Part shown: positions 36,001 to 44,729 of the stretch, piece after piece
How the letters are laid out: each line of letters starts with the position of its first letter
Numbering within the stretch: the stretch's first letter is position 1
Assembly: GCA_028641055.1 (NCBI GenBank)
Contig: CM054061.1
Span: 54,974,081 to 55,038,080 of the forward strand
Direction of reading: 5' to 3'
Length of the DNA stretch: 64,000 nt
From: Alopecurus myosuroides
Lineage: Eukaryota; Streptophyta; Magnoliopsida; Poales; Poaceae
Program-made: the position numbers and the translations under genes
Notes under the pieces: generated by a model
Seen by the model: only the letters and a program-made list of their open reading frames with translations
The model's database searches: none
Told to the model about the DNA's origin: nothing

Positions 36001-36120
36001 TCGTGTAATGGATGATGTATTTCTGTGTGCCAACTGTGTATGTTGTTCACGACTGATCTTTCTGGGATCGTGAATGTATGCATACGTAGGGTTTCAGACT
36101 GCCGGTCTGGGGTCCTTACA
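30016..36120 (+). mobile_element. 3' LTR (6105 bp) of the 6.1-kb-LTR element
   Basis: It is collinear end to end with the 5' LTR. By eye I found four indels that together account exactly for the 13-bp length difference, including a 10-bp tandem duplication (GGCGGACTCC) near 31542. I also found about 17 substitutions, nearly all transversions. Confidence 0.95.
35724..35843 (+). other. Conserved 39-codon frame, 3' LTR copy
   Basis: Identical to the frame at 25832-25951 in the 5' LTR, as expected for an LTR duplicate. It is not independent evidence of conservation. Confidence 0.5.
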
Positions 36121-36125
36121 GGTGG
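36121..36125. repeat. Target duplication GGTGG, right copy
   Basis: Second copy of the 5-bp duplication around the 6.1-kb-LTR element; see 20132-20136. Confidence 0.95.
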
Positions 36126-37275
36126 TGCCCCCACCTATTCCCTCTTCATGTGAGTGGGAGCTCCACTCACACCCACTCATGCTCCCATTATTTCCCACTT
36201 GGAAAATCCAAAGGTTTTCCTTTAATAAATAAATAAAACATTTTTATTTCTTTATTTATATTTGTTAATTCCATTAACAAACATTTGCATATAGAACCTC
36301 GAATCATTTGCTAATTCTATTAACACCCATCCGACGAAAAAACCCTTGAACTATTTCAATTTTCCCCGAAACAATTTCGGTGCTGCCCAAAACATTCTTC
36401 GTTATTCCGTATCCTCTCAAACGTGTCATCGAACCTTAAGTGTGTCACCCTACGGTTCGTGAATAAGATATACATGATCGATACTCCTCTCCAATCAATA
36501 ATCAACGGCGGGATCTGGAGATCCGTGATGACTCCTATATATTCAACGATGACTCTCGTGGTCGTGTGAACCATCAACGTCGTAACTATTCCCTTTGTCT
36601 CGCGATATTTTACTTGTCCGAGATCCGATCATTGGTATCAACCATACCTTGTTCAATCTCGTTACCAGCAAGTACTCTTTTCTCGTTTCCGTGATATGAC
36701 ATCCTTGTGACCTAGTCACGTGCTTGCAAGCGGTGTCGATGTGATATCACCGAGAGGGCCCAGAGTATATCTCCCCGTCATTTGGATGGACAAATCCCAC
36801 TCTTAATCCATGAGCCTCAACTAATACTTTCCAAATACCCAACGGCACCTTTATAGTCACCCTGTGACGATGTGACGTCTGATGACATCAAAGCACCCTT
36901 CCGGTATAAGCGATTGACATGATCTCATGGTCTAAGGAATAAGTTACTTCGTATGTTTGATATAACAATGTAAACATAATGACTTGATCGCATTGCTATA
37001 TTCACTTTGGGTATATGTTCATCACATCATTCTTATAGTGACATGACCTCGTTATTAACAACATCCAATGTTCATGATCAGGAAACCTTGATCATCTATT
37101 AATCAACGATCTAGTTAAAAGAGAGGCTTTACTAGGAACCATTGTTTGTTTATTAAACACACATGTATCAACGTTTCCAGTTAATACAATTCTAGCATCA
37201 GAAATAAACATTTATCATAAACAAGGAATAAGATAATAACCATTTTATTATTGCCTCTCGGGAATATTCCCTTCA

Positions 37276-37280
37276 GCGCC
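37276..37280. repeat. Target duplication GCGCC, right copy (Angela-like Copia)
   Basis: It differs by one A/G transition from GCACC at 15512-15516. Confidence 0.75.
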
Positions 37281-38551
37281 AGGGGGTGGTGTGGGGCCCC
37301 TTGGCCTCCACCGCCTCTGCCCTTTCGCCTATTTATTCCCCCCGAGGCGTAAACCCTAGATATATCCCACTTTTCCCCAAAAAACACCTGAGGCCATCGA
37401 CATCTTCATCCCGAGATCGGGAGGGTTCTGGAGCTCTCGCTGGTACCCTGCCAGGAGGTAAATTCATCACCGGAGGGGTCTACACCACCATGCCCTCCCC
37501 CAAAGTGATGCGTGAGTAGTTCATCTCTGGACTACGGGTCCATAGCAGTAGCTAGATGGTTGTTCTCTCCACTTTGTACCTCATGTTTAGATCTTGTGAG
37601 CTTCCTAACATGATCAAGATCCTCTTTATGTAATGGTACATGTTGTGTTTGTTGGGATCTGATGAATGTTGAATGCTATGTCTTTTGATTATCAATCTAT
37701 TATGTTATCTTCATGCATATGTTATTTATGATCTTGCATGCTCTCCGTTATTGGTAGATGCTATGGCCAAGTAGATGCTAGTAACTCCGAGAGGGAGTAT
37801 ATTTTCTCGATAGTGGGTTCATGCATCCTTTGCATATGTGCTCGAGTGAGAGAAACGTGACGGATGGAGAATGTGATGTTGGCATTAGGGAGAAAACAAC
37901 AATTCTTTGTCTAAGGATGATGTTATTGTTTACATTACACACTTCGCTTACTGCAATTATTTGTTGCTTGCAACTTAATACCCAACGTTTGTTCGGATGA
38001 TATTCGAAGGTTGGATTATTAGTCATAGATGCAGTTGGATAAGGGTCTATGTATCTTGTTGTAACGCTCGCATGAATCACATAGTAATGTTTATGTCTTG
38101 CATATGCACTACGTGCAGCCTTCATTTCTGTCAATTGCTCAGCTATAATTTGTTCACCACACATGTTATTTATCTTTCACGGAGAGAAACCACTAATGAA
38201 CTGTGGACCCCGGTCCTTTTTCCTCATACTGATAAATCACCTACTGCTTTCATACTGTTCTCCTACTGTTTTCCACACCATACGTTTAACCTCTTTGTGT
38301 TCTGCAAAACCGGTGAGATTGACAACCTCACTTCTTTGTTGGGGCAAAGTGAGTTGATTGTGTTGTGTAGGTTCCTTGTTGCTTCTGAACCGGTTGTGTG
38401 CCCTGCCATCTCAGCTGCTTCGCCTTATGAAGTTACTCCTTCCTCCTAGTGGTTGATTCAACCTTGGTTTCTTTCTGAGGGAAAACTTGCTGCTGCACTC
38501 TTAATACCTTCCTCTTGTGGTCTCCCAACGAACGTGTGTTCACACGCATCA

Positions 38552-38556
38552 GTTAT
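38552..38556. repeat. Target duplication GTTAT, right copy
   Basis: Matches 15202-15206 exactly; the Athila-A internal sequence resumes at 38557. Confidence 0.9.
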
Positions 38557-40056
38557 CTCCCAATAAGTGTTTTTCTTTAACGCCTTTTAGCTAGGCCCAG
38601 AAAAGTGGATTCACATGTTTTCAAATGAAGAAGATGCTCACATAAGAAATATGCACTAAGAAAAAGAGAGCATCAAGAAGCAAATATAAAACAAATTTAA
38701 GTCTAACCCACTTCCTATGCGTTCGAATCTTGTAAATAAATTAATTAAAGAAGCTCAAACTAGAAATCATGGGAAAGTAGAACAAGAGAAACTTCAAAAC
38801 TTTCAACAAAAAGAGAGGTGTTTTAGTAACATGAAAATTCCTACAACCATATTTTCCTCTCTCATAATAATTTTCAGTAGCATCATGAACAAACTCAACA
38901 ACATAATTATCATATAAAGCATGTTTGTCATGGTCCAAAAGCACACAATTCATATCAAGCTCCAAAACAGTGGGATCAAAATTTAAAATCAGCTCCTCTT
39001 TTTCCCCACTTTTAGCAATGTTAAAACAAGATGTGTTATCACTCATAAAAGGTATGGGACACATTATAGCAATCATATTTTTAGTAGCATTATAATTTAT
39101 AACATCAAGTAACATAGGACCATCATCTAGAGCATTATCATATAGATTTTATAAACAAACTTCCTCATTATCATACATATCAATAGTTGGAATAAATAGA
39201 GAATTCTCATAGGATTTATCAAAGTAGCACGGATTATCATAAATAACAGTAGCAATATCATTCTCACAAGTTTCATTCATAGTATTATCAAGGTCACAAG
39301 TATAGCAAGCATCAATTTCATCAAAAAGGGATATTTCAAAAGAATCAATAGGATCATCACAATTATGAGTTAAAGAGTTACTCTCATTTGGAGATAGACA
39401 TGGGTTCCATTCTTCCTCCTCTTGATAATCACTCTCCTCCTCTTTTTCATCCAATCAGCTTCCAGATTCAGCAATGTCTTCTTCCATAGGCTCCTGCAAG
39501 GCATTAGTATCTCCCTTTGGGGGAGAGAATATATTAAGATAATCAAATATGTAGTAATTATAATCCTTGTAATTATCAAAGCAATATTTGAGTATAGCAT
39601 AAATCTCATATTTATAAGGTGCATCATCAATACTTTCAAGCAAATAGGCAATTTCAAATGCACCCTTCCAAGCAATAAATTCTTCAATTTGTTCCACATC
39701 ATAAAATTCATAATTTCCCTTAACATAAGAAGATATGTTAACATTATCATTATACTCACGTTGAAAAGGGAGGTGTTTATACCTCCTACAGCAACAAGAT
39801 TTATCAAAGAAATAAGTAACATTATAAGTAGAGCACAAGTTTCTTGCATAGTCATGCAATTTATTAATTTGTTCCCATAAGTGTATCCCTTTTTGTGACA
39901 AGCGGTGTTCCTTATAATATTTTTGTTGTTCTTCCATGAAGCCAAAGAAATCACCCAATGATATGAAGCATGATAAATCAAGTAAAAAGCAAAACAATAA
40001 CGAAGTAAAAATGATTGGAGGTGAGAGACTCCCCTTGCAGAAATTCTCCCCCCCCC
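38557..40056 (-). other. Athila-A internal region, 5' part
   Basis: This part runs on the minus strand from the primer-binding site (40.07 kb) to the solo-LTR insertion point. It contains the degenerate ORF described separately. The leader between the primer site and the ORF start is only about 120 bp. 38557-38740 is non-coding. Confidence 0.8.
38741..39937 (-). pseudogene. Unidentified ORF of Athila-A (about 398 codons, two in-frame stops)
   Basis: The best start is the ATG at 39937 (MEEQQKYYKEHRLSQKGIHL). The frame runs to 38741 with stops at 39455-39457 and 39149-39151 but no frameshift. Visible features are a charged helical N-terminus with WEQINKLHDYARNLC, a cysteine cluster FFDKSCCCRRYKH, a tyrosine- and aspartate-rich middle (NYKDYNYYIFDYL), and a strongly acidic stretch (EEESDYQEEEEW). 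Then come DNPCYFDKSYENS and a hydrophobic C-terminal tail. I see no capsid core, CCHC knuckle, DSG/DTG protease or RT motif, so it is not an ordinary gag or pol. It sits where gag should be, right after the primer-binding site. Role unknown; packaging or structural help to a non-autonomous element is a guess. The upstream in-frame extension to 40123 overlaps the primer site and is unlikely to be translated. Confidence 0.65.
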
Positions 40057-40074
40057 CCCACGGCAGCGGCGCCA
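40057..40074 (-). other. Primer-binding site of Athila-A (tRNA-Asp type)
   Basis: The minus strand reads TGGCGCCGCTGCCGTGGG, close to TGGCGCCGTTGCCGGGGA seen in Athila-E. A run of twelve C on the plus strand (about 40048-40059) overlaps its end and has probably eroded it. Confidence 0.88.
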
Positions 40075-40084
40075 AAAAACTTGT

Positions 40085-41629
40085 TGATGGCGTGTAGTTG
40101 ACGCCCTCGTTGGTAAACCCCAAGAGAAAGGTTGTGAAGAGTGCAGCAGCAAGTTTTCCCTCAGAAAAGAAACCAAGGTTGAATCGACTAGTAGGAGGAC
40201 AAACAATCTCTGAAGGTTGATGCGGCTGAGGTGGCAGGGCGTACTACCGGTTCAACACCAACGTGGAACCTACACAACACAATCAAATTACTTTATCCCA
40301 ACAAAGCAGTGAGGTTGTCAATCTCACCGGTTTTTCTGAACACAAAGAGGTTAATCGTATGGTGTGGAAAATTGTAGGAACAATATGAAAGCAGTAGGTG
40401 TTTTATCAGTATGAGGAAAATGGACCGGAGTCCACAGTTCACTAGTGGTGTCTCTCCGTGGAAGATAAATAACTTTTGTGGTGAGCAAATTACAGCTGAG
40501 AAATTGACGGAAATGAAGGTTGCACCATAGTGCATATGCAAGACATAAAGATTACCATGTGATTCATGCGGGCATTATAACAAAATAGATAGACCGTAAT
40601 CAAACTGCATCTATGACTAATAATCCACCCTTCGAATATCATCTGAACAAACATTGGGTATTAAGTTGCAAGCGACAGATAATTGCATTAAGCAAAGTGT
40701 GTAATGTAAACAATAACATCATCCTTAGACAAAGAATTGTTGTTTTATCCCTAATGGCAACAACACATCCTCCATCTGTCACTATTCTGTTAATCCAGCA
40801 CATATGCAAAGGAGGCATGAACCCACTATCGAGCATAAATACTCCCTCTTGGAGTCACTAGCATCTACTTGGCCAGAGCATCTACTAATAAAGAGAGCAT
40901 GCAAGATCATAAATAACATATGCATGAAGATAACATAATAGATTGATAATCAGAAGACATAGCATTCAACATTCATCGGATCCCAGCAAACACAACATGT
41001 AGCATTACATAAAAATGATCTTCATGATGTTAGGCATCTCACAAGATCTAAACATGAGGTACAAAGTGCAGAGAACAACTATCTAGCTACTGCTATGGAC
41101 CTGTAGTCCAGGTATGAACTACTCACGCATCACTTCGGAGGAGGGCATGGTGGTGTAGACCCAACCTGTGATGAATTCCCCTCCCGGCAGGGTGTCGGGG
41201 AGAGCTCTAGAACCCTCCCGATCTCGGGATGACGATGACTGCGGCCTCGGGTGTTTTTCGGAACGGAGTGGAATATATTTAGGGTTTACGTCTCGGGAGG
41301 TATAAATAGGCGAAAGGGCAAAGGCGGTGGAGGCCGGGGGGGCCACACCACCCCATGGCGCGGCCAGGGGCGCGCCGCCCTATGGTGTGGGCCCCCTGAG
41401 GCCCCCCTCCGGGTCTCTTCGAGACTCCGTGGAACCTTTGGGAATTCTAAGACTTCCGGGCTTCAAAATTTCCAATTCCGAGAATATTTCTAGAAAACTT
41501 TTCTGAAACTAAAAACAACAGAAAACAGGGAACTGGCTCTATGGCATCTTGTCAATAGGTTAGTCCGGAAAATTGATAAAAAATACAACATTGAACATCA
41601 GAAACTAAGGATACGTTTATGACGTATCA
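40085..41629 (-). mobile_element. 5' LTR of Athila-A
   Basis: Plus-strand edges are TGATGGCGTGTAGTTG and ATGACGTATCA; it is 1545 bp long and adjacent to the primer-binding site on its left. It is collinear with 10917-12505. Duplication ACCCC follows at 41630-41634. Confidence 0.92.
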
Positions 41630-41634
41630 ACCCC
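41630..41634. repeat. Target duplication ACCCC, right copy (Athila-A)
   Basis: Matches 10912-10916. Deleting the insert plus this copy rejoins the Copia-B gag frame. Confidence 0.92.
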
Positions 41635-41806
41635 CGAGAAACAAGAACTATAAGAAGAAGAGGGAGCGTTCAAGGAAATGTTACAATTGTGGAAGTGCAA
41701 ACTTTGTCAAAGAGTGTCCTTTTGAGATAAGAGAAGAAAATGAAGGCAATTTTGTTCGCAATGACAAGACCAATTCTTCGCAAAACAAGAAATTTTCTAG
41801 AAGAGT
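41635..41806 (+). pseudogene. gag: Copia-B gag, zinc-knuckle part
   Basis: This continues in phase from 10916: the left side ends YAPRP and this side begins PRNKNYKKKRERSRKCYNCG. The knuckle is CYNCGSANFVKEC, a CX2CX4xX4C motif in which the usual His is Phe. The nucleic-acid-binding function was therefore probably lost. The acidic tail EIREENEG follows. The Copia frame stops making sense near 41806, where Athila-type internal sequence begins without an LTR edge. Protease, integrase and RT of Copia-B are missing from the window. Confidence 0.85.
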
Positions 41807-42319
41807 CCGACATTTCTTTTACTTTTATGTTGAGTCTTCACCTTCTTACTTTATGCACCAGTTAAGAGTGCATAGTTGTCATTCTGAGTATAATGTGCAT
41901 AGTCCCAAAAATTATTGTTGATTGATTCATGATTATGGTATTGTTTGCTCTCAAATTATTTGTATCTAGTGACCATTTGAAATTGTACGATGTCCTAGCA
42001 ATTATGTTTTGCTATTCCACGAAGGACAAGCTGAATACCACTTTATTATGTCTTTATTTATGATTGAGACAAACGTAACACTTTTAATGCATTATTGTTC
42101 ATTGTCATTTATTTGTGTTACTTTTCATGTGCAACATAGTTTCTAATTTTACATTGGTTCAAATAATATTTACCATGCTTTTGTTAAAGTAGTTTGATCT
42201 TAGCTTGCAATGCTTTTACATAACGTTTATCAAGATTGTGTTGGCTTGATGTCACCTCAAAAATTATTTTGCTATCACTTACCTACTCGAGGACGAGCAG
42301 GAGTTAAGCTTGGGTATCT
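41807..42319 (+). other. Athila-D internal 3' end, non-coding
   Basis: AT-rich sequence ending CTACTCGAGGACGAGCAGG then TTAAGCTTGGG. This is the standard approach to the polypurine tract and 3' LTR of grass Athila-type elements. Its 5' side is truncated at the junction with Copia-B gag. Confidence 0.75.
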
Positions 42320-43438
42320 TAATACGTCCCAAACGTATCTATCATTTTTGATGATCCATGCTTGTTTTCTACATGTTCTCCTTATATTTCTTATGTTTTC
42401 TATAATTTATTCGACTAATCTATTAACAAGATGACCAGTGCCAACCCCTGCTTATCTGTCTTTGAATTGCAGAAATAGGCCAAAAAACAAAGTTCCCGGA
42501 AAATTTTGAAAAAACTCCAGTAGGCCTAACTCTCCGGAAAACTCTAGGAGCCAGAAGGGCAACCCAAGGTGGGGCCCATGGCCCTGGGGGAGCACCAACC
42601 GCGCCCCCTAGGCCACGCCTAGGGGTTCCATGGAGGCGTAGTGCACCGCCTCGCGTCGCCTCTTTGCCTATAAGTTCACTCTTGACTAAAAAACGGAGGA
42701 AAACCCGACGATTTTTCTAGAAACGCATCCGAGCTCCGTCGCCATAAAAAATCCTAATTTGGGAGACATAAGTCTCTGTTTTGGCACTCTCCTAGGATGG
42801 GGAAGTACCCCGGAGTCATCTTCATCGACCGTTATGCATCGTGAGTAGTTCCCGCATGGACTACGAGTTCATAGCAGTAGCTAGTTGGTACTCTCTCCCC
42901 CTTGATGTTCAATACCACGGTCTCTTGAGCTGCCTCACATGATATATATCCATCTGATGAAATGTTATCTGTTGTTTTGCTGGGATCCGATGGACCATGG
43001 AATTGTGATTATCTTGTTCATGTTATAATATGAGAATATTCAATTATATACTTAGAGTGTTTTAATGTGATCTTTCATGCTCTCCAATGTGTATGGTTAT
43101 CTCGATCACATAATTGTATTCATCTCCGAGAGGGAGTATTTATGCTAGATAGTGGGTTCATGCCTCCTTTACATTTGTGCTCAAGTGATAGAAACGTGAC
43201 GGGTAGAGGATGTGTTGTTACCACTAGGGAGAAAACAGCGCTGCTCTTGTCTACGGATGAAAACCATTGCTTACATTACATATTGTTCTTAATGCAACTG
43301 TTTGTTGCACACAAAGCAATCAATTCATTGCTGCAACTTAATACCAGAGAGATTTGCTGAATAACTTTCTTGAGGTAGACTATTAGATATAGATGCATGC
43401 TGGATAGCGGTGTATATGCCTTGACGTAATTCCTACCA
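42320..43438 (+). mobile_element. Athila-D 3' LTR, right-truncated
   Basis: It begins TAATACGTCCCAAACGTATC, with the terminal TG mutated to TA. It is collinear with the Athila solo LTR up to the region of the GTGGGTTCATGCCTCC and GAAACGTGACGG motifs. It is cut at about 43438, where a Copia LTR end begins. The 97-residue ORF within it is antisense LTR sequence, not a gene. Confidence 0.8.
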
Positions 43439-43450
43439 TGTTAGAACCCG

Positions 43451-43683
43451 TAAGAGGGACTACACGTGTCATCCTTGACGAGAGAAGCTTAGCGAAATCC
43501 TTGAAACTAGGCCTAGTTGAGGATCTACAGTTGTTTAGAACTCTTCTATGACTACATCGAATCTGCTGCCTGGTGAGTCATGATCTTGATCAATGCATCT
43601 ATGCGCATGCATCGTTATCTACACAGTGATCTTTTCGAACTATGTAGGGCAAATTTTTAAAATTCTGCAACATAGACCAGCAG
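43451..43683 (+). mobile_element. Copia LTR 3' end fragment, copy 1
   Basis: This is roughly 80% similar by eye to 53500-53733. It contains TATGACTACATCGAATCTGC and TATGTAGGGCAAATTTTTAA and ends CATAGACCAGCA, the style of a Copia LTR terminus. No primer-binding site follows; it is truncated on both sides. Confidence 0.7.
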
Positions 43684-44204
43684 GCGCGAAAATGGACCTA
43701 GGCTGACAGAGAACCTAGCCAGACCGGCCACCCGGTATGGGCGGACGCATATAAAGCCGGTTGGTCAGCCAAGCCCCTCGATTTTGAGATGCATACATGA
43801 CGGCCTCAACCCGGCCAACACACCGAGCCACCCAACATGAGGGGAAGGTCATCTGGCCAAGTCAGCTTTACAGGCCGGCCAACCAGATCTTCACTAGAAC
43901 TCGCCATTTTTTGTAAGAAGTGTGTATTGGATTTTGTATGGAATCCTATATAGGACATGTATGTTGTCTTTGATTTTATTCACACACCACCAATCATAAT
44001 CCCTCGAGAGACAACACAATAACGAAAAGATGCTTATCACTAAAAAGCTACATAGTAAGGCAAGGCTTCTCTTTCTCCTTTTTGCACTTGAGAGGTCTCT
44101 AACTCTCTATAACTATTTTATTATTATCTTAGCTTCCTAAAAACACTTAGGCAAAAGGTTAAAACTCCGAGTGTTCTAATCAAAAACTAAAATATGATTA
44201 AGGG
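43684..44204. other. Unassigned 0.5-kb spacer
   Basis: The first half has several CCGGCCA/CCGGTTGG motifs, and CCTATATAGGAC lies near 43946, so it could be part of an LTR promoter. No ORF, repeat partner or family could be recognised. Confidence 0.4.
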
Positions 44205-44564
44205 ATGGAATTTATGAGCGAAGAGGCGACGTCAGGCGGATCCAGAGGCCACAAAATGACCCCTAGGCCTGGGTTGGGGGGTAGGCTACGCCTATAGTTC
44301 ACATGCTGGCCCTGGAGCCCATCTCTAGGTGCCCTTCTGGCTCCCATAATCTTTCGCTGAATAAAAAATCCTCAAAATTTTCCAGGTCATTCCTAGAACT
44401 TTCATTTTTGGCCCTTTTCTGCAATATACAGACAAAATAAACAGAAACTATCACTGGACACTAGATTAATAGGTTAGTCCAGTAAATGATATTAAAAATG
44501 TAAAAACTTGTATAAAACAAGCATGGACCATAAAAAAAATTATAGATACATTTGGGACGTATTA
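44205..44564 (-). mobile_element. Athila LTR 5' fragment, inverted relative to Athila-D
   Basis: The minus strand begins TAATACGTCCCAAATGTATC at 44564 and follows the Athila-D LTR (GATCCATGCTTG/GGTCCATGCTTG, GGAGCCAGAAGGGCA) for about 360 bp before stopping. It shares the TG-to-TA terminal change with Athila-D. Confidence 0.75.
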
Positions 44565-44724
44565 TCCTCCTCCTAGCACAAGTAGGATTCACTCTCCCGT
44601 TTGGCAAGTCTCCTACTCCCTCTCACTATATAAAGCACCCCAAGGCTCAAAGAAAACACACAATTGTCTCTCAAGCCTCTCTCTCTATTATAATTAGATG
44701 GTCTAATTAGAGCTTCTAGTTAGA

Positions 44725-44729
44725 GCCCA
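44725..44729. repeat. Target duplication GCCCA, left copy
   Basis: It pairs with ACCCA at 53257-53261, one transition apart, around the large solo LTR. Confidence 0.7.

Larger units (their letters stand above)
20137..36120 (+). mobile_element. Non-autonomous LTR retrotransposon with 6.1-kb LTRs (LARD-like, chromovirus-related)
   Basis: The structure is complete: 5' LTR 20137-26228 (6092 bp), Met-tRNA primer site, 3.8-kb internal region, polypurine tract, 3' LTR 30016-36120 (6105 bp), and perfect GGTGG duplications. The element is 16 kb long, and three quarters of it is LTR. No gag, protease, RT, RNase H or integrase ORF is present; the internal region keeps only a short C-terminal relic typical of Tekay-type chromoviruses. 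It must have been mobilised in trans. The layout resembles the large retrotransposon derivatives known in Triticeae (about 4.5-kb LTRs, 3.5-kb interior), with even longer LTRs. The LTRs are nearly identical, so the insertion is recent, as expected for the innermost member of the nest. Confidence 0.93.
15517..37275 (-). mobile_element. Angela/BARE-like Copia deletion derivative carrying the 6.1-kb-LTR element
   Basis: On the minus strand the 5' LTR runs from 37275 (TGAAGGGAATATTCCC...GAGGCAATAATAAAA, the Angela/BARE start) to 19637, interrupted by the insert 20137-36120. The primer-binding site follows, then about 2.9 kb of decayed internal sequence, then a truncated 3' LTR (16692-15517). The 3' LTR lacks about 470 bp of its U3 start and there is no room for RT and RNase H. 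A single deletion therefore probably removed pol 3' plus the LTR edge. Inferred target duplications are GCACC and GCGCC. Confidence 0.85.
19637..37275 (-). mobile_element. 5' LTR of the Angela-like Copia, split
   Basis: The pieces are 19637-20136 and 36126-37275, about 1650 bp in total, separated by the 6.1-kb-LTR element. The left piece holds CTTTTATAGGGGAGGG on the plus strand, part of the transcribed leader in minus orientation. The right piece holds the U3 start. Removing the insert and one GGTGG gives a sequence collinear with the uninterrupted 3' copy, where GGTGGTGCCCCC is continuous at about 16010. Confidence 0.9.
15207..38551 (+). mobile_element. Athila-type solo LTR, split by nested insertions
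   Basis: The left piece 15207-15516 begins TGATACGTCATAAACGTATC. The right piece 37276-38551 ends CACACGCATCA. Together they make a 1.6-kb LTR collinear with the two Athila-A LTRs but in the opposite orientation. Perfect GTTAT duplications flank it. The break is at a GCGCC-rich site, where the Angela-like Copia entered. No internal domain is attached, so it is a solo LTR. Short ORFs in either piece are not genes. Confidence 0.9.
10917..41629 (-). mobile_element. Athila-A: non-autonomous Athila-type LTR retrotransposon carrying nested insertions
   Basis: The element has a 3' LTR (10917-12505), internal region (12506-15201 and 38557-40084) and 5' LTR (40085-41629), all on the minus strand. It is flanked by identical ACCCC duplications and sits in Copia-B gag. 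Without its nested inserts it is about 7.4 kb. Its internal region has a tRNA-Asp-type primer-binding site and one degenerate 1.2-kb ORF unlike gag; no protease, reverse transcriptase or integrase is visible. Movement would have depended on proteins of an autonomous relative. The two LTRs differ at many positions by eye, so it is older than its inserts. Confidence 0.92.

Noticed and set aside
39370..40206. Minus-strand 278-codon ORF overlapping the Athila-A ORF in another frame
   Set aside because: It runs through the LTR edge and primer-binding site and has hydrophobic, low-complexity content. The overlapping frame beginning MEEQQKYY has the more protein-like composition.
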